64,000 nt of DNA from Thalassobaculum_A sp040219615 (GTDB lineage: Bacteria > Pseudomonadota > Alphaproteobacteria > Thalassobaculales > Thalassobaculaceae): positions 201,794-265,793 of the forward strand of contig NZ_JAVJSE010000040.1 in assembly GCF_040219615.1 (NCBI RefSeq). Reading direction: 5' to 3'. Positions 1 through 8,266 of the stretch are shown in pieces. The number at the start of each line of letters is the position of its first letter. The first letter of the stretch is position 1. Made by a program: the position numbers and the translations under genes. Under the pieces are notes generated by a model, which saw nothing but the letters and a program-made list of their open reading frames with translations, ran no database searches and had not been told where the DNA came from.

Positions 1-1
1 G

Positions 2-64
2 CGGGTGCTGGACGTCACACCGGAGGCCGGCAAGGACAACGAGGCGACCACCAAGGTCGATTGA
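2..64 (+). CDS. C-terminal end of an unidentified protein (cut by window start)
   Basis: An open frame enters from the left edge and ends in TGA at 62-64, leaving 20 readable codons that end in TTKVD. The tail is hydrophilic and acidic (PEAGKDNEATTKVD) and shows no family motif, so the product cannot be named. It lies about 120 bases before the cytochrome gene and on the same strand. Confidence 0.45.
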   Translation, partial: RVLDVTPEAGKDNEATTKVD

Positions 65-186
65 GGACAGGCATGCGGTGTCGCCGGCCTCGCGCTATGC
101 TGGCGGCACACGGACCATTGCCGGCGGACGCGCGGCGGGACTGCCGCCTCGCCGAGCCGGGCGATCGGACTGATAGGGGGCTGGGG

Positions 187-555
187 ATGAAGGGTGTGCC
201 GCGATCGACGGACAGCGAGGCCCGCCGCCCCGCCATCCTCGCGGCCTCGTCCCTGCTGGCGCTGCTTCTGCCGCTGCCGGCTTCCGCTTCCGGCGAGCCG
301 GTGCCGACCGGCGGCGACCCGGCCTATGGTGAATACCTGTCGTCGCAATGCGTCACCTGCCACCGCAAGCCCGGGGCCACCGACGGCAACATCCCGCCGA
401 TCGTCGGCCTGCCGCCCGCCGCCTTCGTCGATGCCCTGCTGGCCTACAAGAACGGCGAGCGCGCCAACCAGGTGATGCGCAACGTGACCAGCGCGCTCGG
501 GGTCGAGGAGATTGCCGCACTCGCCGCCTATTTCGCATCCCTTTCAACCGACTGA
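187..555 (+). CDS. fccA: Class I c-type cytochrome, sulfide dehydrogenase cytochrome subunit (FccA/SoxE-like)
   Basis: This 122-residue protein has a hydrophobic signal segment at about residues 17-35 ending in ASA. It carries one haem attachment motif, CVTCH (Cys55, Cys58, His59), and a likely distal Met97 in NQVMRN, so it is a single-haem periplasmic cytochrome c. The ATG at 187 was chosen because it places the signal peptide at the N-terminus; upstream in-frame starts only add arginine-rich shadow sequence. The FAD subunit gene starts 28 bases downstream. In the flavocytochrome c family this subunit takes electrons from the flavoprotein during sulfide oxidation. That pairing and its size support FccA or SoxE, though the haem protein alone could be another small cytochrome. 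Confidence 0.8.
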   Translation: MKGVPRSTDSEARRPAILAASSLLALLLPLPASASGEPVPTGGDPAYGEYLSSQCVTCHRKPGATDGNIPPIVGLPPAAFVDALLAYKNGERANQVMRNVTSALGVEEIAALAAYFASLSTD

Positions 556-583
556 TACGAGGTTCTCGTCAAGGAGGTCCGCC

Positions 584-1858
584 ATGCTGCCGCTCACTCG
601 CCGTCGCTTCGCCTTCGCCGCCGGCACCGCTCTCGCCGGACTGACGGCGCCCCGCATCTTGCGTGCCCAGGGCAAGCCCCGGGTGGTCGTCATCGGCGGC
701 GGCGCCGGCGGCGGCACCGCGGCCCATCAGATCGCCAAGGACAGCGCCGGCGCGATCGACGTCACCCTGATCGAGCAGAACAAGCGCTACACGACCTGCT
801 TCTTCTCGAACCTGTATCTCGGCGGCTACCGCGACCTGGAGTCGATCACCCACGGCTACGACAAGCTCGCCTCGGGCTACGGAATCGCCGTCGTGAACGC
901 CCGCGCGGCCGCCATCGACCGGGCCGCCAGGCAGGTCGTCATGGCCGACGGATCGAAGATCCCCTACGACCGGCTGCTGGTGTCGCCCGGGATCGACCTG
1001 ATCTGGGACTCGGTTCCCGGCTACTCGGAGGCTGCCAGCGAGGTCATGCCGCACGCCTGGAAGGCGGGCCCGCAGACCCGGCTGCTGAAGGCGAGGCTGG
1101 ACGCCGTCGAGAACGGCCAGCAGATCGTCATGGTGGCCCCGCCGAACCCCTACCGCTGTCCGCCGGGGCCATACGAGCGGGCCTCGATGATGGCCCATGT
1201 TCTGAAGGCCAAGGGCCATACCGGGGCCAAGATCGTCATCCTCGACCCGAAGCCGAAGTTCTCCAAGCAGGGGCTGTTCGCCGAGGGCTGGGAGAAGCAC
1301 TACCCGGGCATGGTGGAGTGGTACGGCCCGGACGTGCATGGCGGCATCAAGGGCGTCGACCCGGCGGCCGGCACGGTCCAGACCGACTTCGACACCTTCA
1401 AGGGCGCGTTGGTGAACGTGATCCCGGCACAGCGCGCCGGCGCGATCGCCGCCGAGGCCGGGCTGACCGACGCCAGCGGCTTCTGTCCGATCGACCCGGC
1501 GTCGATGCGCTCCAAGGTGGACGAGGCGGTCTTCGTGGTCGGCGACGCCAGCATCGCCGGCGACATGCCGAAGTCGGCGTTCTCGGCGAACAGCCAGGCC
1601 AAGGTGGCGGCCATGACGATCCGCGGCGACCTGACCGGCTCGCGGACCTTCCCGGCGCGCTACAGCAACACCTGCTGGAGCCTGATCGAGACCGATGACG
1701 GGGTGAAAGTCGGTGCGCAGTACTCACCGGCCGACGGCAAGATCGCGTCGACGACGAGCTTCGTCAGCAAGACCGGTGAGCCGGCCGACCTGCGGCGGGA
1801 CAACTATGGGGAATCGGTCGGCTGGTACGAGAGCATCACGACCGACATCTTCGGCTGA
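584..1858 (+). CDS. fccB: Sulfide dehydrogenase (flavocytochrome c) flavoprotein subunit
   Basis: This 424-residue protein begins with a Tat-type signal (RRRFAF at residues 6-11, cleavage near LRAQG) followed by a dinucleotide-binding glycine motif in VVVIGGGAGGG (35-45). Cys72 in RYTTCFFSN is placed like the cysteine that binds FAD covalently in known FccB. Cys192 (YRCPPGPYER) and Cys301 (GFCPID) match the redox-active cysteine pair. A second FAD motif, FVVGDASI, lies near the C-terminus. The family oxidises sulfide in the periplasm and passes electrons to the cytochrome subunit, here encoded just upstream. The ATG at 584 has a strong AAGGAGG site at 571-577. The paralogous SoxF is the main alternative name. 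Confidence 0.9.
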   Translation: MLPLTRRRFAFAAGTALAGLTAPRILRAQGKPRVVVIGGGAGGGTAAHQIAKDSAGAIDVTLIEQNKRYTTCFFSNLYLGGYRDLESITHGYDKLASGYGIAVVNARAAAIDRAARQVVMADGSKIPYDRLLVSPGIDLIWDSVPGYSEAASEVMPHAWKAGPQTRLLKARLDAVENGQQIVMVAPPNPYRCPPGPYERASMMAHVLKAKGHTGAKIVILDPKPKFSKQGLFAEGWEKHYPGMVEWYGPDVHGGIKGVDPAAGTVQTDFDTFKGALVNVIPAQRAGAIAAEAGLTDASGFCPIDPASMRSKVDEAVFVVGDASIAGDMPKSAFSANSQAKVAAMTIRGDLTGSRTFPARYSNTCWSLIETDDGVKVGAQYSPADGKIASTTSFVSKTGEPADLRRDNYGESVGWYESITTDIFG

Positions 1859-1958
1859 CCGGAACCGACCATCGGTTGCTTCGCGGCACGGCGCATCGCC
1901 CGGACCAGGGTCTGGCAATGCGCCGTGCGCAGTCCGATTTCTCATGCAGGTCGTCGGT

Positions 1959-1972
1959 TTGACCTAGGTCAA
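1959..1972. promoter_or_regulatory. FNR/FixK/DNR-type palindrome upstream of the YeeE pair
   Basis: TTGACCTAGGTCAA is a perfect 14-bp palindrome that fits the TTGAY-N4-RTCAA pattern bound by CRP/FNR-family regulators. It sits about 104 bases before the ATG at 2076. A TAATGT element at about 1995 gives a plausible -10, which would put the box near -41 as in an activated promoter. This suggests oxygen- or redox-dependent control of the sulfur permease genes. Confidence 0.6.
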
Positions 1973-2075
1973 CGCATCTCAAACAGAACCTCCTAATGTA
2001 ACGAATACGGGCGTCGGCCGGGCACCGCACGGTGCCCGCGCCGGCCTGTCCCGCTGGCTATGTTCGGAGGAACCG

Positions 2076-2603
2076 ATGTTTAACGTGTCGTTGCGGGACC
2101 GGGCGTGGTCCCCGTATCTCGCCGGCGTGGTGATCGGGCTGTTGCAGGTTCCCGCCTTCCTGCTGATCGAGACGGCGCTCGGTGCCTCTTCGTCCTATGT
2201 GACGATCGGCGGCCTGCTGGCGTCCACGGTCGATCCGTCGATCGCGAAGATCGACTACGTTGCCAAGCATCTCGCCGCGACCGGAAAGAACTGGTGGCAG
2301 GTCGCACTTGTGGTCGGGATCGCGCTCGGCGCCTTCGCCTCGATGCGGCTTTCCGGCGCGCGCCGGCAGCCGGTCTCGCCGATCTGGACTCGGGCGCTGG
2401 GCACGGCGAGCGCGCCGGTCCGCTATGCGGTGGCCTTCGCCGGCGGCTTCCTGATGCTTCTCGGCGCCCGCCTCGCCGACGGCTGCACGAGCGGCCACGG
2501 CCTCTCCGGGGTCGCACAGCTCGCCGTGAGTTCGACGATCGCCGTCGCCGCGATGTTCGCCGGCGGGATCGTCGTGGCGCTCCTGCTACTCCGCCGCATC
2601 TGA
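2076..2603 (+). CDS. YeeE/YedE family sulfur permease, first half (PmpA-like)
   Basis: This 175-residue inner-membrane protein has about four hydrophobic helices and the family signature DGCTSGHGLSG, with Cys137 in a position conserved in YeeE/YedE transporters. Characterised family members such as TsuA import thiosulfate through a relay of membrane cysteines. In many proteobacteria the protein is split into two half-size genes, as here, and this one carries the GCTSGHG half. The second half follows after 25 bases, so the two are surely co-transcribed. Proximity to sulfide dehydrogenase suggests uptake or release of a reduced sulfur compound, but the substrate is inferred. It starts behind a GGAGGA site and downstream of an FNR-type box. 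Confidence 0.85.
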   Translation: MFNVSLRDRAWSPYLAGVVIGLLQVPAFLLIETALGASSSYVTIGGLLASTVDPSIAKIDYVAKHLAATGKNWWQVALVVGIALGAFASMRLSGARRQPVSPIWTRALGTASAPVRYAVAFAGGFLMLLGARLADGCTSGHGLSGVAQLAVSSTIAVAAMFAGGIVVALLLLRRI

Positions 2604-2628
2604 GCGGCATCCCGTCGGAGGACCGGAC

Positions 2629-3255
2629 ATGTCAATCGCTACGGCAGTGCTGATCGGCTTGGCCATGGGCGCCGTCTTCGGCTTCGCCCTCGAGAAGTCC
2701 CGCGTGTTCGAGCCGGGCATGATCGTCGGGCAGATGCAGCTCGGGAACTTCATCATGCTGAAGGTGTTCCTGACGGCGGTCGCGACCGGCGCGGTGGCGA
2801 TCGCCGCGCTGCACGGCTTCGGGATCGTCAAGCTGCATCCCAAGGCGACGTTCTACCTCGCCGATGTCGTCGGCGGGCTGCTGCTCGGGGGCGGCATCGC
2901 CCTGGCCGGCGCGTGCCCGGGGACCGTGCTGGCACAGGTCGGGACCGGATACCGGGACGCTATCTTCACCCTGCTGGGCGGCGTCGCCGGAGCCGTCGCC
3001 TTCAGCTACGCGCAACCGGCGCTCCAGCCGGTGCTGCTGGCCGGCGGCCCCGGGAAGCTCACCTTCGCGGAGCTGGCGGGGCTGCCGTACTGGGCGGTGG
3101 CCCTGGCATTGGCGGCCGCGCTGATCGCCGGCCTCTACGCCTTGGAGCTCTGGCGTCCCTGGCGCCGCGACCTCGGCCAGGACGTCGACGGCGACACGGG
3201 CACCAGTGCCCAAGGCCACGATGCCGGCATCGAGCGGAGCCGCATGGCAGGCTGA
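2629..3255 (+). CDS. YeeE/YedE family sulfur permease, second half (PmpB-like)
   Basis: This is a 208-residue membrane protein with hydrophobic segments spread over residues 1-170 and the partner signature GACPGT around Cys96, the counterpart of the GCTSGHG motif in the first half. The last 35 residues are hydrophilic and probably cytoplasmic. The two halves together equal the length of a fused YeeE/YedE permease, so they likely form one transporter. The ATG at 2629 follows a GGAGGA site. The function as a thiosulfate or related sulfur permease is family knowledge; the actual substrate is not visible in the sequence. Confidence 0.85.
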   Translation: MSIATAVLIGLAMGAVFGFALEKSRVFEPGMIVGQMQLGNFIMLKVFLTAVATGAVAIAALHGFGIVKLHPKATFYLADVVGGLLLGGGIALAGACPGTVLAQVGTGYRDAIFTLLGGVAGAVAFSYAQPALQPVLLAGGPGKLTFAELAGLPYWAVALALAAALIAGLYALELWRPWRRDLGQDVDGDTGTSAQGHDAGIERSRMAG

Positions 3256-3366
3256 TCCGATGCATGTCACCGGATGGACGCATCAACGTCACAACCCGGA
3301 AGCGGCTTTCGGCTGTACTGTCGGCGGGGACTGCAAGGGGGCATCCGACCAGAAGGAGGACGCCAG

Positions 3367-3588
3367 ATGACGCGCGCGCAATCCTCGACCGCCGATCATG
3401 ACACACCCGGCGGCGAGCAGCCGGGACCCTGGCCGGTGCCGGCCGCCTCGCTCGCCGCGCTGACCGATCTCGGCATGTCGGACGACGCGATCGGCCGATA
3501 CTTCGGCGTCGACCCGAAGGCCGTGCACACCGCACGGAACGCCGGTCAGAGCAACTGCTCGGCGTTGATGGCCGCCAATTCAAGGTAG
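3367..3588 (+). CDS. Small hypothetical protein with a helix-turn-helix-like tail
   Basis: This is a 73-residue protein starting at ATG 3367 behind an excellent AAGGAGG site; a longer frame from 3274 lacks one. Residues 32-60 (LTDLGMSDDAIGRYFGVDPKAV) have the rhythm of a helix-turn-helix: a small-residue helix, a turn, then FGVDPKAVHTARNAG as a recognition helix. The N-terminus is polar and proline-rich. It ends 43 bases inside the convergent kinase-like gene, so the two mRNAs overlap tail to tail. No family is recognised. It might be a small DNA-binding protein, but this rests on pattern alone. Confidence 0.5.
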   Translation: MTRAQSSTADHDTPGGEQPGPWPVPAASLAALTDLGMSDDAIGRYFGVDPKAVHTARNAGQSNCSALMAANSR

Positions 3589-4565
3589 TCGTGGGCCCGG
3601 CCGCGCCAGCGGTCGGGATCCCGGCAGTCCGGCTCGTCCAGATGCCACGCGGCCAGCTTGGCGCGCTGCATCGCCCGACAGCCCTTATGGAAGGCGATCA
3701 GGTCGCCGGACGGCCAGTCGCCGCTGGCCTCGCCGTAACCCGCGAACAGCCACTCGTGGACATGGGTGGCGCCGATCAGGTCGCATTCCATGGCCAGGTA
3801 GCCGAGTTCGTCCGCCGGATCGATCAGCCGGAGATCGCGGTCGAATTCGAGGCAGTCGGTGACCAGCAGGTCCGGTTCCAGATAGACATGCTCCGGCCGC
3901 AGGTCGCCATGACCCTCGACGATGCGGTCCGCCCGGGCCCGGGCGTCGAGCCGCTCGCCCTCGACATCGATGAAGCGGGCGAGCCGGTCGACCGCGCGGT
4001 CGACCACGTCCAGCGGCAGCGCGAAGGACGGTCGCCGCAGTTCGCGCTGGGTCTCCGCGAGCGTCCGACGAAACCGCCGGCGATAGTCGGCGGGCGCGAC
4101 CGGCTCGGGCGTGCATCCGGCATAGAAGCCGGCCATCAGCCTCGCGACGGCGCGGGCATGATGCTCCCGCAGGCTCCCGTCCAGCGCCATGGCCTCGAGC
4201 GTCCCGTCGGCCGGAAGCCGGCACATCTTCACGATCCACTCGACGGCGTGCCCGGTGCCGCCCAGCGCCAAGGTCCGGTCGGCGGCCGCGGTCAGCGGCA
4301 CGGTCCCGAGATAGACGTCGGGCGCCAGCCGCCGGTTCAGCCGGACCTCCTCCTCGCAGAAGAACCGCCGCCGCTCGAGCGTCCCGAAGTCGAGGCGCTC
4401 CTGGCGCATCGGTTTCTTCATCTTGTAGGCGTGTCGAGCGGTCAGGAAGACCCAGGACATGTGGGTCTCGCGGGTCTCGACCGGCCCGGCCTCGCCGGCA
4501 TAGGCGTCCGGACGCGACAGGAACGCGACCTTGTCAGCGAGTGTGACGGCGCGACCTGCCGGCAT
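3546..4565 (-). CDS. COG2187-type aminoglycoside phosphotransferase-fold protein
   Basis: This 339-residue protein resembles the COG2187 family of kinase-like proteins. It has YKMKKP near the N-terminus (an ATP-contacting lysine region), HGDLRPEHVYL as the catalytic loop (the HGD of aminoglycoside phosphotransferases) and DCLEFD as the metal-binding aspartate segment. The family is soluble and its natural substrate is unknown; some members carry an extra P-loop domain that is absent here. The ATG at 4565 was chosen for its GGAG site 8-10 bases upstream and because the upstream extension is an arginine-rich shadow. It is monocistronic between converging and same-strand neighbours and gives no clear metabolic context. 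Confidence 0.75.
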   Translation of the reverse strand: MPAGRAVTLADKVAFLSRPDAYAGEAGPVETRETHMSWVFLTARHAYKMKKPMRQERLDFGTLERRRFFCEEEVRLNRRLAPDVYLGTVPLTAAADRTLALGGTGHAVEWIVKMCRLPADGTLEAMALDGSLREHHARAVARLMAGFYAGCTPEPVAPADYRRRFRRTLAETQRELRRPSFALPLDVVDRAVDRLARFIDVEGERLDARARADRIVEGHGDLRPEHVYLEPDLLVTDCLEFDRDLRLIDPADELGYLAMECDLIGATHVHEWLFAGYGEASGDWPSGDLIAFHKGCRAMQRAKLAAWHLDEPDCRDPDRWRGRAHDYLELAAINAEQLL

Positions 4566-4711
4566 GGTCGGTCTCCGGCCGTTGGTGGGCCCGACCGGGC
4601 CGACGGCCACCGGTCGGCAACCAGCCTGACCGCCGCCGGCGAGGTCGTCGTTGACACGGATCAATCGGCGGCGGACGGCCCGGCGCTCTGAAGCGCCGCC
4701 GCCGCCGGGTG

Positions 4712-5212
4712 TCAGCCGATCGCGAGGTACGGGGTCACCGCCAGCCCCGCGAACACCGCGGCCAGCGGCACGTCGCCCTCGCCGTACCAGTTCGCCTCGT
4801 GCAGCAGGTTGATGGTGCCGAGCATGGTATCGTTCCACACCACCGGCATGTTCAGCACGGAGTCGCAGCCGAGCGAGGCGATCAACTCGTGGTCGAAGAA
4901 CACCGATCTGATGTCGCCGGCGTCGTAGCCGATATAGGGCTTGCGGCCGTGGATCACGTGGCCGGCCCAGAAGGTCGGGTTCAGCGCCTTGCGGCCCCCG
5001 ACCGGATAGCTCGCCGGCTGGTTGGTGTAGACCCTCTCGGATTCGCCGCTGTCGGCATGGAACCGCAGCACGGTGAACAGCTTGTGGCCGATCGCCGCGT
5101 CCATGGCGCGGTCGATGGCGGCGAAGGCGGCGGTCGGCTGGCCGCCGGCTGCGAGCGCGCGGGCGGCGGCCTCCAGGTGCGGCAGCGGGTCGACGGTTCC
5201 GACGTGGCTCAT
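4712..5212 (-). CDS. GAF domain protein coupled to the liv-type transporter operon
   Basis: This 166-residue protein reads as a single GAF domain: HKLFTVLRFH, then ERVYTNQPASYPVGGRK, FFDHELIASLGCDSVLNMPVVW and GTINLLHEANWY. These are the core strands of the fold that binds small molecules. No output domain is present. Its ATG overlaps the stop codon of the upstream LivM gene (ATGA at 5209-5212), so translation is coupled and it belongs to the importer operon. A free GAF protein in this place could sense the transported compound or be a small enzyme; both are inference. It is the last gene of the operon. Confidence 0.75.
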   Translation of the reverse strand: MSHVGTVDPLPHLEAAARALAAGGQPTAAFAAIDRAMDAAIGHKLFTVLRFHADSGESERVYTNQPASYPVGGRKALNPTFWAGHVIHGRKPYIGYDAGDIRSVFFDHELIASLGCDSVLNMPVVWNDTMLGTINLLHEANWYGEGDVPLAAVFAGLAVTPYLAIG

Positions 5213-6144
5213 GTCGCTTTCTTCTCTTCGGTCAGGGTGGCATCCGGCAGGTCGATGCGCGGCATCCGCTCGGGGATCAGCCCGTCCGGCCGCAGGCGGA
5301 GGATCACGATGAGGGCGCCGCCGATCATCATTTCGCGCAGCGCCGCCACCTGCACCGCCTGCAGGCCCGGCACCACCTCGGTGATGAAGCGCGTCGACTC
5401 CATGAAGAACACCACCAGCAGGCTGCCGATCACCGCCCCGTAGTTGTTGCCGGTGCCGCCGGCGGTCAGCGCCAGCACGATGTAGATGGTGATCAGCGGC
5501 ACGAAGCCGTCGGGCGCGATGTAGGAGGTGTAGTGGCCGTAAAGCGCGCCGGCGAGGCCGATGACCGAACAGCCCAGCGCGAACGCCTCGACCTTGAAGC
5601 GGATCACCGTCTTGCCGGCGACCGCCGCCACCTGGTCGTCGTCGCGCAGCGCCCGCAGCACCCGGCCGTAGGGGGCGTGGCGCACCCGCTGCAGCAGGAA
5701 CACCACGATCGTCACCACCACCGCGACCAGGGCGAGGAAGATCAGGTTGAAGGCCTCCGGCGTCACCTCGCCGCGCCATGGGCCCGGGATGCCCGAGATG
5801 CCGTCGGTGCCGTTGGTCAGCCAGATCTCGTTCGAGGCGGTGATGCGGATAACCTCGGAGAATCCGAGCGTGACGATGGCCAGGTAGTCGCCACGCAGCT
5901 TGGCGGTGACCAGCGCCACCACCATGCCGGCCCCGGCCGCCCCGAGGGCGCCGAACAGCACGCCGACCGCGATCGGCATCCCCAGCACCTTGGTGAGCAG
6001 CGCCGAGATGTAGGCGCCGACCGCGAAGAAGCCGACCAGGCCGAGATTGATCATCCCGGCCATGCCCCAGACGACGTTGAGGCCGAGCGCCATCAGCCCG
6101 TACAGGCCGGCGAACACGAGCATGGCGATCAGGTAGTTTTCCAT
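5209..6144 (-). CDS. livM: Branched-chain amino acid-type ABC permease (LivM-like)
   Basis: This 311-residue protein has eight or more membrane helices. It contains the LivM hallmarks GLNVVWGMAGMINLGLVGFFAVGAY near the N-terminus and LRDDDQVAAVAGKTV in the middle, where the coupling loop contacts the ATPases. It forms the inner-membrane channel with the LivH homologue encoded 7 bases upstream. Such transporters take up hydrophobic amino acids, amides, urea or aromatic compounds, so the substrate is open. It overlaps the GAF protein gene downstream by 4 bases. Confidence 0.9.
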   Translation of the reverse strand: MENYLIAMLVFAGLYGLMALGLNVVWGMAGMINLGLVGFFAVGAYISALLTKVLGMPIAVGVLFGALGAAGAGMVVALVTAKLRGDYLAIVTLGFSEVIRITASNEIWLTNGTDGISGIPGPWRGEVTPEAFNLIFLALVAVVVTIVVFLLQRVRHAPYGRVLRALRDDDQVAAVAGKTVIRFKVEAFALGCSVIGLAGALYGHYTSYIAPDGFVPLITIYIVLALTAGGTGNNYGAVIGSLLVVFFMESTRFITEVVPGLQAVQVAALREMMIGGALIVILRLRPDGLIPERMPRIDLPDATLTEEKKAT

Positions 6145-6151
6145 GCCGCCC

Positions 6152-7018
6152 TCAGAACGCCCGTTCGCCGAGGATGCCGCGCGGCCTGAGCGTCAGCACC
6201 AGCAGGATCGCGAAGAACCCGACCGCCGTGCGGTAGGCCGGGTCGAGCACCAGCAGCGACAGCTCCTCGGCGACGCCGATCGTCAGCGCCCCGACCACCG
6301 CCCCCGGGATACTGCCGAGGCCGCCGACCACCGCCGCCGCGAACACCGTCAGCACGGCCCGGAAGCCGGTCAGCGGGTCGATCGAGGTGTCGAGGCCGAG
6401 CAGCATGCCGCCGAGCCCGGCCAGCCCCATGCCGACGAAGCTGACCAGCCGGCCGATGGTGACCGAGTCGATGCCCTTGATCGACGCCAGGGTCGGGTTG
6501 TCGGCGACCGCCCGCATCGCCTTGCCCATGCGCGAGAACGCCAGGAAGGCGAACAGGCAGGCCATGGCGATGATCGCGATCACCCCGTTCTCGACCTGCT
6601 GCGGGCTGACCCTGAGGCCGGCGAAGCGCCAGTCGCGCAGCACCGGCAGGTCGTAGCCCCGCAGGTCGTTGCCGAACCAGAACCGCACGACGTTCTCGAG
6701 CACGATGGTCAGCGCCACCGCGGCGATCGCCGCGGCCAGCGGCCCGGTCGGCCGCATCGGCCGCAGCACGAACTCGTCGCAGATCAGCCCGGACAGGCCG
6801 GCGACCAGAAACGCGACGGTCACCGCCACCGGCGCCGGCAGGCCGAAGGTGACGTTCGCCACATAGCCGGCGAACGCCCCGATGGTGACCTGCGAGGCGA
6901 CGCTGAAGTTGGGGAAGCGCAACACCGCGTAGATCGCGGTGAAGCCGATGGCCGGGACCGCGAGAATGGTCCCGGCCATCAGCCCGTTCAGCACGAGCTG
7001 GGCGACCTCGGTCAGCAT
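6152..7018 (-). CDS. livH: Branched-chain amino acid-type ABC permease (LivH-like)
   Basis: This 288-residue protein has about eight membrane helices and typical LivH segments: NGLMAGTILAVPAIGFTAIY at the start, MRAVADNPTLASIKGID in the coupling region and GGLGSIPGAVVGALTIG near the end. It pairs with the LivM-like permease downstream. It is preceded after 22 bases by the periplasmic binding protein gene. The gene order LivG, LivF, binding protein, LivH, LivM, GAF on the minus strand indicates one transcript. Confidence 0.9.
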   Translation of the reverse strand: MLTEVAQLVLNGLMAGTILAVPAIGFTAIYAVLRFPNFSVASQVTIGAFAGYVANVTFGLPAPVAVTVAFLVAGLSGLICDEFVLRPMRPTGPLAAAIAAVALTIVLENVVRFWFGNDLRGYDLPVLRDWRFAGLRVSPQQVENGVIAIIAMACLFAFLAFSRMGKAMRAVADNPTLASIKGIDSVTIGRLVSFVGMGLAGLGGMLLGLDTSIDPLTGFRAVLTVFAAAVVGGLGSIPGAVVGALTIGVAEELSLLVLDPAYRTAVGFFAILLVLTLRPRGILGERAF

Positions 7019-7040
7019 GGGTAGTCCCGTCCGAGCGCGA

Positions 7041-8249
7041 TCACGCGATCTTCAGGGTCTTGAAGGCCCCCTTCTCCACCTGCTCGTACCGGAAGTTGGT
7101 GGTCAGGATGTCGCCGATGTCGTCGAAGTCGCAGGCGCCGCTGGCGCCCTCGAAGTTGATCTCCTTGCCGGCCGCCAGCGCCTTCAGGCCGTCGACCACG
7201 TCGTCGACCTTCTCGCCCGGGCCCTGCGAGATCTTGCGGATCGTCTCCTTGATCGCGGTGCCGCTGGAATCGCCGGCCTTGGCCATCGCCAGGCACACCA
7301 GGCTCGCCTGGTCGTTGCACTGGCAGGAGTACGGATCCAGGTCGTCCTTGCCCAGGAACGCCGCCAGCCGCTTGTAGGCGGCCGAGTTGACCGACGGCGA
7401 CGGGGCCACGGTGTAGGTGCCCTCGGTCACTTCCGGCGGCAGCGAGGCCAGCAGCTTCTGGTTCACGGCGTAGGCCTGGCCAATCTTTCCGCCCTCGTAG
7501 CCGGCCTTGTACAGCTCGCGCAGCACGACCGTGACATCCGGGGTGTAGCCGTTCAGGTAGATCATGTCCGGATTGGCCTTCAGGGCCTGGTCGATCTCCG
7601 ATCGGAACGAGGTCTTGTCCTTGTCGTAGATCACCCCGCCGATCATCTGCGAGCCGCCGGCCGTCAGCACCTCGGTCAGGCGCTCCTGCGACGGCAGCGC
7701 GAACGGGGTCTGGGCGGCCAGTACGAACACCCGCTTGTTGCCGAGCTCGAGCAGGAACTCGCCGAGGCGCCGGATCTGCAGGTGGGTATTCGGCTGGGTG
7801 CGGACCAGGTAGCCCTGGTGCGGCAGCTTGGTGATCGTGTCCGAGCCGGAGACCGTGGTGATGAAAACCTTGCTCTCCCAGCACAGCGGGGCGACCGCGG
7901 TGGTCACCGACGACGCCCAGGTGCCCATGATCGCCGAGACCTTGTCGACGTCGATCAGCTTGCGGGCGGCGCGCACCGCGGCGTCCGGGTTGGTCTGGGT
8001 GTCCTCGCCCGCCAGCTCGACCTTACGGCCGTTGATGCCGCCGGCCTCGTTGACCCGGCTGACCACACCCTCGATGGCCTTGCGCATGGTCGGGCCGTAG
8101 GAGCCGCCGGCCCCGGTGAGCGGATTGAGTGCGCCGAGCCTGATCGGCTCGGACTGGGCGCGGACGATGGACGGCATCGCCAGACCGGCGACGACCGCCG
8201 CGGTTCCGGTGAGCACCTGACGGCGGGACGGATGCAAGATGATCGACAT
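7041..8249 (-). CDS. Periplasmic ligand-binding protein of the liv-type importer
   Basis: This 402-residue protein starts with a Tat/Sec-like signal (RRQVLTGTAAVVAGLAMPS, cleaved near VRAQS). It continues with the type I periplasmic binding fold typical of LivJ/LivK/AmiC: IRLGALNPLTGAGGSYG, NEAGGINGRKVEL, NPDAAVRAARKLID and AIMGTWASSVTTAVAPL. It captures the substrate and delivers it to LivH/LivM. Internal cysteines (YSCQCND, SGACDFDD) may form disulfides. The ATG at 8249 is the only start giving a clean signal peptide; a much longer open frame upstream is a shadow of the LivF gene. The ligand cannot be named from sequence. Confidence 0.9.
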   Translation of the reverse strand: MSIILHPSRRQVLTGTAAVVAGLAMPSIVRAQSEPIRLGALNPLTGAGGSYGPTMRKAIEGVVSRVNEAGGINGRKVELAGEDTQTNPDAAVRAARKLIDVDKVSAIMGTWASSVTTAVAPLCWESKVFITTVSGSDTITKLPHQGYLVRTQPNTHLQIRRLGEFLLELGNKRVFVLAAQTPFALPSQERLTEVLTAGGSQMIGGVIYDKDKTSFRSEIDQALKANPDMIYLNGYTPDVTVVLRELYKAGYEGGKIGQAYAVNQKLLASLPPEVTEGTYTVAPSPSVNSAAYKRLAAFLGKDDLDPYSCQCNDQASLVCLAMAKAGDSSGTAIKETIRKISQGPGEKVDDVVDGLKALAAGKEINFEGASGACDFDDIGDILTTNFRYEQVEKGAFKTLKIA

Positions 8250-8266
8250 GACCTCTACCCCCTCTG

